Below, piece by piece: positions 35,495 to 43,784 of a stretch of DNA of 64,000 nt. Position numbers and translations under genes: made by a program. Under the pieces are notes generated by a model. That model did no database searches. It was not told where the DNA came from and was given only the letters and a program-made list of their open reading frames with translations. Position 1 is the first letter of the stretch; each line of letters opens with the position of its first letter. This DNA is from PCPOR2b sp965220385 (lineage in GTDB: Bacteria; Poribacteria; WGA-4E; PCPOR2b), in NCBI GenBank assembly GCA_965220385.1, contig OZ244825.1, positions 124,001 through 188,000 of the forward strand, read 5' to 3'.

Positions 35495-36625
35495 TTACCG
35501 GACAGCCGCTTCGTCTATACTGAATTGATCTTGTTGTGAATCAAGGGAGGCTTGAATACCGATAGGAAGTGTCAGCTGAGGAGCTGTATGTCCAAAGTCT
35601 ACCCCCATCAAGATTGGGAACTGATGGCCCGCTGTGTATTCAAGGATCAACGATTCAAAAAGCTGCTCCTCTTCCTCAGAGAGTTCATTAACCTTGCCGA
35701 TAACTAAGCCTGCGATCTGATCGAACAGTCCCATCTGTTGACACTGAGCGAGCGATTCATCAACTTGGCGCAGTAGTCCATTGCCGAAGTTGACCTCCTC
35801 AAAGCACAAAATCGCGCCTCGCAGCGGAGCCCAATACGGCGTACCGACCAGTGTTAACGTAACGCTTAAATTCCCGCCGATTAATGGTCCAGTCGCTTTT
35901 CCATCTCTCAGCCAGCGCCAGCCCGGATTCTTTTGGGTTGCGCGTGGCCGATCATCACTCGTATAGGCGTCCGTCCATTGTGCGGGCGGTTTCAGTGCCC
36001 CCACCGGTTCCGTCTTGAACAATACCTGTTCGATACCCTGCCACGTATAAGCGAAGGGCTGCGGATACTCGCTGAAACCGTTGAGAATCATGGGACCATG
36101 AAATGTAACTAGACCTATCTTTGTATATAGACCAATCAACAGAGCAGTAATTGCGCTATAGCCCATCACAATTTTAGGGGATCTCTCAATCTGTTCCCAA
36201 TCCAGCAGCGGTAGAACCGCATTGACGCCCGAACCGCCGGATAGACAGAAGATGGCTTTTATCTTTGGGTCAGCGAACATCTGATTTAAATCCTCGGCTC
36301 GGTGCTGAGTTGGCGGATTTAGGTGTTGCCGTTGGTCAAGTGTGTGCGGTGCGACCTGAACTCGCAATCCTACCTGTTCTAAAAACGCAACTCCCCGTTG
36401 CAGGGCGGATTCATGAATCGGGAAAAATGCCGATGCCGGTGATACAATGCCTACGGTGTCTTGAGATGCCAGTTTGGGTGGTTTGATTAGCTCGCGCATC
36501 GTGTCGTGTGAAGTCGAACCATCGGCACTTTCCGCCTCCGGGGCGCGGTTTGCAGAGATCCCAGCTCCCGCAAGGAGTGTACCGGCAGCGACCTTTAGTA
36601 CTTGGCGTCTGTTGATCTTATCCAC
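35495..36625 (-). CDS. Tat-exported LD-carboxypeptidase (peptidase S66, LdcA-like)
   Basis: The 376-residue protein opens with a twin-arginine signal (NRRQVLKVAAGTLLAGAG, R6/R7). The S66 catalytic set is visible: nucleophile S157 in MGYSAITAL, a glutamate in CFEEVNFGNG, and the histidine in VDFGHTAPQ. LdcA enzymes trim the terminal D-alanine from murein tetrapeptides. They are normally cytoplasmic, so a Tat signal is notable and places this one outside the cytoplasmic membrane. It starts 38 bases after the CotH gene and is probably cotranscribed. Confidence 0.87.
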   Translation of the reverse strand: MDKINRRQVLKVAAGTLLAGAGISANRAPEAESADGSTSHDTMRELIKPPKLASQDTVGIVSPASAFFPIHESALQRGVAFLEQVGLRVQVAPHTLDQRQHLNPPTQHRAEDLNQMFADPKIKAIFCLSGGSGVNAVLPLLDWEQIERSPKIVMGYSAITALLIGLYTKIGLVTFHGPMILNGFSEYPQPFAYTWQGIEQVLFKTEPVGALKPPAQWTDAYTSDDRPRATQKNPGWRWLRDGKATGPLIGGNLSVTLTLVGTPYWAPLRGAILCFEEVNFGNGLLRQVDESLAQCQQMGLFDQIAGLVIGKVNELSEEEEQLFESLILEYTAGHQFPILMGVDFGHTAPQLTLPIGIQASLDSQQDQFSIDEAAVR

Positions 36626-36663
36626 TATGATGTTCCTTGTCGAGTATCAGCCGCATTCATTTC

Positions 36664-39114
36664 TCACTGGTTTTGCATTCCCGGTGTCCCGTCTAACGGT
36701 TTAAAATCGCCGATTCCATTGGGCACCCGACCAACCGCAACATCTTCCTCCTGTCCCCGAAATTTAATCGCGTCAAGGACCTGATTGCCCCGCTGATCCG
36801 TATCAATGAGCATAACCATCTCCCCATTCTTAGAGAGCTTGAAGTTGGCATGGAGTCCCGTTTCGGCGTTACCATCTTCGTCCGCCCAGACAATCAGATA
36901 TTCGCCGGGACCAATCTGGGTTTCATCGGGGAACTGCCACTTCCGCGGATTGTTCTGGTTATCGCTGAGATACATCCCTGACAGATCCACTGTACGATTA
37001 CTCACGTTGTGCAGCTCAATCCAATCATCATTGTCACCCTGCGGGTCAGCAAGACTCTTCGTATTACTCGCCATCAGTTCATTGATAACCACAGGTGAGC
37101 TATCGGCGATGGATGTATCGACGCGGTAGATCAGCGGCGCAAATTCGGTTTGGGCTGGGAAAAACGCTGCCGTGCCGTTCGGTTCAGAAGATCGAACTTC
37201 GACGTAGTAACGGATCTTCTTACCGGCGGGGTAAGCGGGGATTTCGCCCACGTAGGCTGCCCCTTTTTTTAACATCGGTACGCTCTGGAAAGATGCCAAT
37301 CGCCCGTCCGCGTAATACAGGATAACCGCATCAACGTCAACATCTCCACCAATCTCGACTGTGATTTGTACAGGTTGATTCGCCATCGGTGCTTCGGGTT
37401 TGGAGACGGACGCGATAGTTGGTATCGGCTTGTTGATTTCGGGGTGATTGAGCAGATATTCCGCCCGTTCCTCGACAAAACGCTTGAAACTCGGCGTCAT
37501 TCTCCCACCTCCACCGCCGGAGCCGCCGCCGCCCCCGCCTTGGTCCTTGGTGTGGCTTGTAGCAAACGCCTCATAAGCGTAAAGTTTCTTATCGTCCGCC
37601 TTCACTTCCGCATCGACGAGCGATTGGTATTCTGCAATAATTGGCTGAAGCCGATCCCAATTGAGCCATTCGCTGGCAATCGTGCGAACGTGAGCGAGAT
37701 ACCGGGCGCGTAGATGCGGAATGGCAAATAGACGCCTGACGACGGGGCGCATCGTATCATTTTCTGAGGCAACAGGGGATAGCATCTGTCCGTCGGTCTG
37801 CCAAGAATTCGGACCGCCGCCACCGGCAAATCGGAACGTCTCGTTGCTGTCGTGCGGCAGCAGGTGGAAACGCCCGTTCGGATCCTGATAAAAAGCGTAA
37901 TCGCTGGCGCGGCTGAAGTAGCCATCATTATCTATGAACACATTGTCCAGTGCAAGGAACCAGAGCGCACGGTCAATATTAAGAATTGCGGAAAGTTCTG
38001 ATTCCAGTTGGTCGTCGGAGGTTACCTCAAGCACTTCGCACAGCTTTATCAGATCCTGCCATGCGTTTGGTGCTTCATCCGCTCTCGTTTTGAGTTGGTA
38101 GGATTGTTGGTAAGCGGAGGGCTGATCTCCATTATAAACCAATCCGCTACTGCGACCGGGCGGCACCTTCCAGCGAACCCCTGCTCTCGTTCCGAACCAT
38201 TCGTCGAGAAAATCTTTGTTGAACTGTTGGCTATTGACATAAATCCCCCAGTTTTCCCCGTTGATGACCAGTTTGACGAGGTTCGCCTTCGGGGCGGGGA
38301 GGTAGTTCCTTGCGATTCTTGAATAGAGGATTTCGCGCAGAAACGACGGGTCGGAATGACCGTTCAGCAGGTTCAGCGTTTTGTAACCGTAGAGCCGCTG
38401 TCCGTCATCCCCGTAGTCAACGGCGATATTGAACGACTTTTTCTCGTTCTGAACCGTGAAGTAGGAAGAACTGCCGCGGAATCGGATACCAACAGATTGA
38501 TATACTTTGCCATCAACAATCAAATCTGCCGGTACATCGACATCGGTTCGATAGAAGGTGCCAAGCTGTTCGTACCAGTCCGTGTCATGAAATCGGAGAT
38601 AGAGCGTACGGAGTGTTTTTGCGTCGTAGAGATCGGGATTGCCTTTAGGCTGGGCAGCGCGACTCGCTTTCACATCATCGTTGCGCGTTGTATTGGGTGC
38701 CATGTCTCCAGATAAACGCGACGGGCCCGTCTCACCTCGGCTCTCTTGAATGTATTTGCGAGCGGCTTCTCGCTCCGTGTAGTCTAATTTGCCATCTCCG
38801 TCTGTGTCAAAGCGGCTGAGAATCTTTTCAGCCGGGCGCGGTCCCCGCCTTCTTCCACCACGGCGGCGGGACTCACTTTCGCTTTGTCGCTCTCGGATCT
38901 CTTGTGCGGTGAACTGCACCCCCGTGAAGGCTTCAAGCGAGATGATCTCAATCATAATATCTGTTTCATCTTGGCTTAGTTGACCGTTGTTGTTGAGGTC
39001 AAATCGCTTGTCTTCGTCTGAAAGTGTATCTTGTGCTGAACTGTCTACGGGGATAGACATTAAAAGAGCAAGTAGTGCTACGAAGGGGAGGGCGATGGTA
39101 TATCTGAATTTCAT
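36664..39114 (-). CDS. Secreted CotH-kinase-family protein with EF-hand and lamin-tail domains
   Basis: The 816-residue protein has a signal peptide (1-27) and two EF-hand-like calcium loops (DLNNNGQLSQDE near 39-50, and DTDGDGKLDYTE near 99-110). The CotH region follows (about 170-560), with VGIRFRGSSS, NLLNGHSDPSFLRE, NGENWGIYVN and LLPHDSNETF. A glycine-rich linker lies near 525-535. A C-terminal lamin-tail domain (about 685-810) begins VVINELMASNTKSL. CotH proteins are atypical secreted kinases or spore-coat-like proteins; in this setting it is likely an extracellular surface protein. AAGGAGAAACC precedes the ATG. Confidence 0.88.
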   Translation of the reverse strand: MKFRYTIALPFVALLALLMSIPVDSSAQDTLSDEDKRFDLNNNGQLSQDETDIMIEIISLEAFTGVQFTAQEIRERQSESESRRRGGRRRGPRPAEKILSRFDTDGDGKLDYTEREAARKYIQESRGETGPSRLSGDMAPNTTRNDDVKASRAAQPKGNPDLYDAKTLRTLYLRFHDTDWYEQLGTFYRTDVDVPADLIVDGKVYQSVGIRFRGSSSYFTVQNEKKSFNIAVDYGDDGQRLYGYKTLNLLNGHSDPSFLREILYSRIARNYLPAPKANLVKLVINGENWGIYVNSQQFNKDFLDEWFGTRAGVRWKVPPGRSSGLVYNGDQPSAYQQSYQLKTRADEAPNAWQDLIKLCEVLEVTSDDQLESELSAILNIDRALWFLALDNVFIDNDGYFSRASDYAFYQDPNGRFHLLPHDSNETFRFAGGGGPNSWQTDGQMLSPVASENDTMRPVVRRLFAIPHLRARYLAHVRTIASEWLNWDRLQPIIAEYQSLVDAEVKADDKKLYAYEAFATSHTKDQGGGGGGSGGGGGRMTPSFKRFVEERAEYLLNHPEINKPIPTIASVSKPEAPMANQPVQITVEIGGDVDVDAVILYYADGRLASFQSVPMLKKGAAYVGEIPAYPAGKKIRYYVEVRSSEPNGTAAFFPAQTEFAPLIYRVDTSIADSSPVVINELMASNTKSLADPQGDNDDWIELHNVSNRTVDLSGMYLSDNQNNPRKWQFPDETQIGPGEYLIVWADEDGNAETGLHANFKLSKNGEMVMLIDTDQRGNQVLDAIKFRGQEEDVAVGRVPNGIGDFKPLDGTPGMQNQ

Positions 39115-39152
39115 AGGTTTCTCCTTACAGGTCGTTTTCAGTTTGAGCTTCC

Positions 39153-39182
39153 ATTATATTCGCTATTGCTACTATTAGGCAA
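39153..39182 (-). promoter_or_regulatory. Possible promoter of the CotH - LdcA operon
   Basis: The minus strand shows TATAAT (39153-39158) and a weaker -35 TTGCCT (39177-39182) 18 bases away, about 40 bases ahead of the CotH start. Confidence 0.45.
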
Positions 39183-39215
39183 ACAGCAATAGCGTTTGTT
39201 CGGAAAAAAATGACT

Positions 39216-39490
39216 TATGGTGGATTGGAGAAATAACCAAAGTCCCCTGATAAGAGGGATGGGCGTTATGTATAAAGTCCCCCTGACAAGTGGTACATCC
39301 CGCCTGTTCCGTTCCTGCCTGCCCCGATGTATCGGGGAGAATCCCGGCGAGTCGGGACCTGCTCTCGCTTCTTAGTCCCGATTCATCGGGGGCTTGTCGG
39401 AATCCCGGTTTATCGGGGATAGAATCGGGGGCGGGATTTAGGGGGTTAGCTGTGGGTGGGATTCTATAAGTAGGTCTAAAATCTACCATA
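39216..39490 (+). repeat. MITE-like element, family A copy 3 (275 bp)
   Basis: The ends are TATGGTGGATTGGAGAAATA and, inverted, TATGGTAGATTTTAGACCTA. The core contains AAGTCCCCCTGACAAG and GGGGGCGGGATTTAGGGGG, shared in reverse with copy 1. It is the longest copy because of nested palindromes of the CCCGATNNATCGGG type between 39333 and 39422. Confidence 0.62.
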
Positions 39491-39531
39491 TAAGGAAAGC
39501 CGCACTGAAGATTTCACCACTTCTACTTTTG

Positions 39532-39580
39532 GAAAATAAAAAGCCCCTATACCAATCGAAGCCGAATTGACATAGGGGCT
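39532..39580 (-). terminator. Rho-independent terminator of the ECF sigma gene
   Basis: On the minus strand the stem AGCCCCTAT (from 39580) pairs with ATAGGGGCT (to 39542) and is followed by TTTTTATTTT. It lies 92 bases past the stop of the ECF sigma gene. Confidence 0.82.
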
Positions 39581-39671
39581 GAAGCCAATCTCGCTATGAA
39601 CATGACCTTCCCTGATCTGCTATCGGGATTGTGGCGCGGCTATACATTCTGAGCGATTTTGGCTATTTCTG

Positions 39672-40451
39672 TTAATAGTCTAACTGTTTGTGCAACCGCC
39701 TTTGAAGCTGCCGAACTGCTGCGTTTTTCCGAGAAGCCACTGTACCAACAGGGCATTGGGCAATTTTGGCAACTTCTTGATATGATAACCCTTGTAGCTC
39801 TGTTAAAACAAAGACTAACCGATGCTCATCGGATAAGTCACCAATCGCCGATCGGATGGCTGCGTCCGCCTCTTTGGCAATGGTTGCTTCCTCCGGTAAA
39901 TATCGCGTGCGCGTGTCTGCAATCTCTTCCGAAAGGCTGTAATCGCCGCCGCCATCATTAGGGACAGGTGCCTCCAGCGAGCAGGTGTAAGGGGTGCGTT
40001 GAGCTTTAGCAATCTGCTTCAAACAGACGTTCTTTGCAATGTGATAAAGGAAAGTAGTAAATTTCGCAAGCGGTTGATAAGTGGGTGCGCTGCGCCAGAG
40101 GCGTAAAAACGTCTCTTGACATAGATCCTCCGCGAGCATGCGATTGTTCACGAAACGATAAATAAAGTTCAATGTGTTTGTGTAATGACGTTTGGTTATG
40201 GTTTCAAATGCTGCGCTATTTCCTTCTTTGACAGAAAACATTAGATCTTCATCGGATCGTCTCACGCTCGTCTCCTTCGGATTTCTCCGCGTTGCAGGGC
40301 AGGTCGAACTCAACGAAGCGTCCGATCTGATTGAGCGAATACAATCAGAACTCTCTGCTTCGGAGCCACCTGCCAATTCAGCCGGAATCTTTTCTTCGCC
40401 TTTCTCGTAATCGTTCTCTTGTCCAAAATCGGATGCTGAAATACCTATCAC
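39672..40451 (-). CDS. ECF-type RNA polymerase sigma factor
   Basis: The 259-residue protein has sigma region 2 (LNFIYRFVNNRMLAEDLCQETFLRLW, about 95-120, followed by FTTFLYHIAKN) and region 4 with LQGLSYQEVAKIAQCPVGTV (about 222-241). Between them is a longer than usual linker (about 140-190). The first 70 residues are polar and unlike a sigma domain. AAAGGAGG lies nine bases ahead of the ATG at 40451, so this start is convincing despite the extension. No anti-sigma gene is adjacent. It is followed by a terminator. Confidence 0.87.
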   Translation of the reverse strand: MIGISASDFGQENDYEKGEEKIPAELAGGSEAESSDCIRSIRSDASLSSTCPATRRNPKETSVRRSDEDLMFSVKEGNSAAFETITKRHYTNTLNFIYRFVNNRMLAEDLCQETFLRLWRSAPTYQPLAKFTTFLYHIAKNVCLKQIAKAQRTPYTCSLEAPVPNDGGGDYSLSEEIADTRTRYLPEEATIAKEADAAIRSAIGDLSDEHRLVFVLTELQGLSYQEVAKIAQCPVGTVASRKNAAVRQLQRRLHKQLDY

Positions 40452-40746
40452 TTGTCGCCTCCTTTGGCGATGAATGCGTTAGGGACATCTTCCTAAGCCC
40501 CATATCTGTATTTCTCTGAGCGACTGAGAGTTGAGCCATACTAAATGCCTTTAATAGATCAGGGATAACCCTGCTACCGGAAGGATTATGTGGAATCTCA
40601 TTCTGTTCCTCAGACTCGTTTCCTGTACGAATGCGCGGGATGTTTCGCGCGGAGGATGTGATAGAATCTGCCGATCCTGTTCCGGTCGCTCTCTCCGTCA
40701 GTGTCGTCAACGCGCTTGTGCGTGTTGGTACTGTATGCCTAAACAT
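40378..40746 (-). CDS. Possible small ORF upstream of the ECF sigma gene
   Basis: This 122-residue frame begins after AAAGGAG (about ten-base spacing) and overlaps the ECF start by 74 bases in another frame. The protein is rich in S, T and R and resembles nothing I know. The good ribosome binding site is the only support; it could be a leader peptide affecting translation of the sigma gene, or spurious. Confidence 0.28.
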   Translation of the reverse strand: MFRHTVPTRTSALTTLTERATGTGSADSITSSARNIPRIRTGNESEEQNEIPHNPSGSRVIPDLLKAFSMAQLSVAQRNTDMGLRKMSLTHSSPKEATSDRYFSIRFWTRERLRERRRKDSG

Positions 40747-40854
40747 CTTTCATGTGCTCCTTTCTGGTTAATCAGTTAATCTGGATTGCGTGTAATCGAT
40801 CTGGAAAAAACTATTATCGGTGCCCATGTTTCAGGACTACGTTGATAGTGATTG

Positions 40855-40993
40855 TATGGTGAATTAGGGAAATAAGTAGACATTCGCAGAGTTTCCAAAG
40901 TCCCCTGATAGGGGGAATTTAGGAGGTCCGGTAAATCGAGACCAGGGTTGGCTGTGCGGTAGGATTGTCTAAGTCATCCTAAAATCCACCATA
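40855..40993 (+). repeat. MITE-like element, family A copy 4 (139 bp)
   Basis: The left end reads TATGGTGAATTAGGGAAATA followed by AGTAGACATT; the right end, inverted, reads TATGGTGGATTTTAGGATGA. The core has AAGTCCCCTGATAGGGGG, AATTTAGGAGGT and GGTTGGCTGTGCGGTAGG, a shortened version of the core in copies 1 and 3. It lies in the 600-base gap between the ECF and monooxygenase genes; the rest of that gap has no gene I can see. Confidence 0.65.
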
Positions 40994-41206
40994 ATACAAC
41001 CCCAACGATGCAAAAAACTTCATCAAAAAATTAAGATAATTTAGCATAAAAAACGACTTTTAACTTTTACCAAATTATCGTGTTCCACTTCCCGTTGTTG
41101 TTGTCCGGAAGTTCGTTATGCAAAGGGTATTATACATCGGTGTTTGTCAGTTTTCAATACGTATGCTGCCGCTTCCAACCCATGAAATGGGCAGCGGAGA
41201 TTCTTG

Positions 41207-41235
41207 TTGACGTGAGGACACGGAATGCGTAAAAT
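41207..41235 (+). promoter_or_regulatory. Promoter of the luciferase-like monooxygenase gene
   Basis: TTGACG at 41207-41212 and TAAAAT at 41230-41235 are 17 bases apart, leaving a leader of about 108 bases before the ATG at 41351. Confidence 0.6.
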
Positions 41236-41350
41236 GGCTCTTTGATAGACCAAAATCGAACAATTAGGTTTAGCGATTGTCAAAGACCCGCAGAAACGCA
41301 GGAGATCCATGGGGAGATCTGAATATAAAACGATAGAGTTGGAGAAATAG

Positions 41351-42520
41351 ATGATAACCAAATTTGATTACTTCTACGGCGGTCACGTGGAAATGGATAA
41401 CATGGGTTTCCAAGGCCGCCGTGTCGATGATAGGATAGAGTCGGACGAACACCTTGCCTCTGTGTTTGACGAAGCACTTTCGCTTGCTCAGTTAATGGAC
41501 AAACTGAATTTTGACACGTTATGGCTCGCCGAACACCATTTTCAGCGCGAAGGGTACGGCGGGATCCCGAACATACCGATGCTTAGCCTCCATCTCGCGC
41601 AGAATACCGATCGGTTGAAGTTCGGTGGTTTTTTTAACACCATCCCCGCGTGGCATCCGCTCCGGTTGGCCGAAGATTTTGCCGTGGCGGACATCCTGAC
41701 AAAGGGTCGGGTCAGGTTCGGCATCGGTCGGGGTTATATCCCACGGGAGGTAGAGACACTGGGATCCCCACTTGAAGATGATGCAGCAAATCGGGAACTG
41801 TTTGAGGAGCAGGTCGAGATTATCTTCAAGGCGTGGAATGAACAGTCTTTCGCCCATCGTGGGGAGCACTACGACCTGCCGGCAAGGGTTCTCAACAGAG
41901 GGCAAGCGTTGGAGGAGATAACGCTCGTGCCCCGTCCCTCTAATCTGCCCGTGGAATGTTGGCAGCCCATCTTCAGTGCGAGCCCACGAGGTATCGATTT
42001 TATGGTCAAACACGGTATCAAGGGCGTTGTCCCCGGAGGTCCACGGGTTGATGATATTGCCACGAGCTGGAAAGAAGCACACGCACGCGCTGGGCGCGAC
42101 ATAGAACTCGGTGAGGATTTGGCGCTCGTTCTACAGGTACACATCGCTGAGACCGAGGAGCAGGCAATTCAGGAGGCTTCTGTCTGGTTCGAAGAACAAC
42201 TCAAGGTGTTGGCGCCATTGGGAAGAATGCCTACACTCACAGAAGAGCAGATTCGAGCGACCTTCGATCCGGAAAAAGCACCACTGGCTGGGCTTCCGAC
42301 CGTCTACGATCTGGTTGAAGGCGGCGGGTGGATATGCGGACCACCGCGTCACATCTTTGAAAAGATTTCGGCGATCCAAGAAAGATTGCCAGGGTTGGAG
42401 CGTGTGACAATAGGTGCCGGTGCGTTGGCAATCCCTCCGAGCGCAATCCGGCGAGATATTGAACGGTTCGGCAACGAGGTGCTACCGCAGTTTTCAGACG
42501 CGGGTGCCGCCGGTGCTTAA
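41351..42520 (+). CDS. Luciferase-like (LLM class) flavin-dependent monooxygenase
   Basis: The 389-residue protein has the bacterial luciferase-family TIM barrel with NFDTLWLAEHHF (about 53-64), TDRLKFGGFFNTIPAWHPLRLAED split over 86-109, and GRVRFGIGRGYIPRE (118-132), all typical of F420- or FMN-dependent LLM oxidoreductases. Which flavin and which substrate are used cannot be read. GGAG lies eight bases before the ATG and a promoter is at 41207. The next gene lies beyond a MITE, so it may be a single-gene transcript. Confidence 0.88.
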   Translation: MITKFDYFYGGHVEMDNMGFQGRRVDDRIESDEHLASVFDEALSLAQLMDKLNFDTLWLAEHHFQREGYGGIPNIPMLSLHLAQNTDRLKFGGFFNTIPAWHPLRLAEDFAVADILTKGRVRFGIGRGYIPREVETLGSPLEDDAANRELFEEQVEIIFKAWNEQSFAHRGEHYDLPARVLNRGQALEEITLVPRPSNLPVECWQPIFSASPRGIDFMVKHGIKGVVPGGPRVDDIATSWKEAHARAGRDIELGEDLALVLQVHIAETEEQAIQEASVWFEEQLKVLAPLGRMPTLTEEQIRATFDPEKAPLAGLPTVYDLVEGGGWICGPPRHIFEKISAIQERLPGLERVTIGAGALAIPPSAIRRDIERFGNEVLPQFSDAGAAGA

Positions 42521-42566
42521 ATTGGATTCCGGTTCACTTCTGGACCGCTCCCCAACTGTCACTTTC

Positions 42567-42744
42567 AGGACTTACGCCCTTCGATTGTAGTTGCCCGTCT
42601 GTCCCGATTCATCGGGCCTGCCCCGATCCTATCGGGGGATTCATCCCCGATAAATCGGGATTAAGAAACGGGCGTTGCGACCGGTGTCTAGCGGCGATGA
42701 ATCGCCGAACTACAGGACTTTAACCGTTTGGCTGCGTAAGTCCT
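42567..42744 (+). repeat. Inverted-repeat element, family B (178 bp)
   Basis: The ends are the perfect 11-base pair AGGACTTACGC (42567-42577) and GCGTAAGTCCT (42734-42744). Inside are the CCCGATNNATCGGG palindromes (42600-42662), and GGCGATGAATCGCC. There is no ORF. This looks like a MITE. Confidence 0.6.
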
Positions 42745-42784
42745 AACTTTAATGATATGCAACCGTCGAGAATAGGTAATTCAG

Positions 42785-43594
42785 ATGATAAATCAATACA
42801 AGGTTAATCATACAAAAGCTGCGCTTCTCAGGGGTGAAACTATCGCCGTTCCAGAGATTAATCGGGTCTCCAATCCGATTGTCGTAGAGGTGCTGGCGCT
42901 GGCGGGATACAGCTGCGTATGGATAGATATGGAGCATAGCCATCTCAATTTAGATGGCCTCTCCAATATGATTTTGGCTGCGCGAACGGTTGATCTTGAT
43001 GTCATTGTTCGTATCCCCCACGGTCCCTACAATCAGGTCATGAAAACGTTGGAGTTGGGAGCCGGTGGTTTGGTTTGGCCCCATTGCAGAAGTGCGGATG
43101 AAGCGCGCCAGTTCGTCCGCATGGCAAAATTTCGGCCCCTCGGTCTGCGCGGTATGGGCGGCGGCAGAGATTCCCAATTCGGTACACTTGAACGCAACCA
43201 GTTCTTGGATCAAGCCAACGAAAACACGCTGCTCGGTGTGATGATCGAAGATAAAGAGGGTGTGGACGATGTTGAAGCCATCGCCGCAGTTGAGGGCATT
43301 GATCTGCTGTTTGTTGGACCCGGTGATCTCGCGCACAGCTACGGCGTGGAACGCGAGCCCGGACACCCAATTACTCAGGAGATTGTTCTTGAAGCCTTCG
43401 ATAGAGTGGGTGAAGCATGCCTCGCTAACGGGATAGCAATGGGCACAGCGGTCGATCCGGGTGAGTCGATGCGCGTTGTCGTCGAGAAAGGGACTCGCTG
43501 GCTTAACTGCTGCCACGATGTCACCGCCCTTATCAACGGTTATAGCGACGCCAGGAATGCCACCAATGAAATCGTCGAAGCATCGAAAGGCTAA
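42785..43594 (+). CDS. HpcH/HpaI-family aldolase
   Basis: The 269-residue protein fits class II 2-keto-3-deoxy sugar acid aldolases: CVWIDMEHSHLNLDGL (about 39-54), VIVRIPHGPYNQVMKTLELGAGG split over 74-97, GRDSQFG (about 127-133) and LLFVGPGDLAHSYG with the metal-binding acidic residue. These enzymes cleave 2-keto-3-deoxy acids to pyruvate and an aldehyde. The product of the downstream enolase-superfamily enzyme would be such a keto acid, so the two likely act in sequence. A paralogue lies at 53313-54077. Confidence 0.88.
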   Translation: MINQYKVNHTKAALLRGETIAVPEINRVSNPIVVEVLALAGYSCVWIDMEHSHLNLDGLSNMILAARTVDLDVIVRIPHGPYNQVMKTLELGAGGLVWPHCRSADEARQFVRMAKFRPLGLRGMGGGRDSQFGTLERNQFLDQANENTLLGVMIEDKEGVDDVEAIAAVEGIDLLFVGPGDLAHSYGVEREPGHPITQEIVLEAFDRVGEACLANGIAMGTAVDPGESMRVVVEKGTRWLNCCHDVTALINGYSDARNATNEIVEASKG

Positions 43595-43615
43595 ACTGGG
43601 AGGAGAGTCGTTGGA

Positions 43616-43731
43616 GAAACGGAGTTTTTTTGCCGTTCCGCCTGTCCCGATCCAATCGGGGAGCATCCACGTCCCGATTCAGATCGGGATTCTCGCTCTG
43701 CGGAACTAGCGGGACTTGAAAACTCCGTTTC
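43616..43731 (+). repeat. Inverted-repeat element, family C (116 bp)
   Basis: GAAACGGAGTTTT (43616-43628) and its perfect inverse AAAACTCCGTTTC (43719-43731) flank GTTCCGC/GCGGAAC and two CCCGAT..ATCGGG palindromes (43651-43692). It may be a MITE or a very large hairpin ending the aldolase transcript. Confidence 0.55.
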
Positions 43732-43784
43732 TGTTGCACGGTTGCTTAACATGAGCCAAGACAGAGCGAGAGGAAGGTTGTGAA

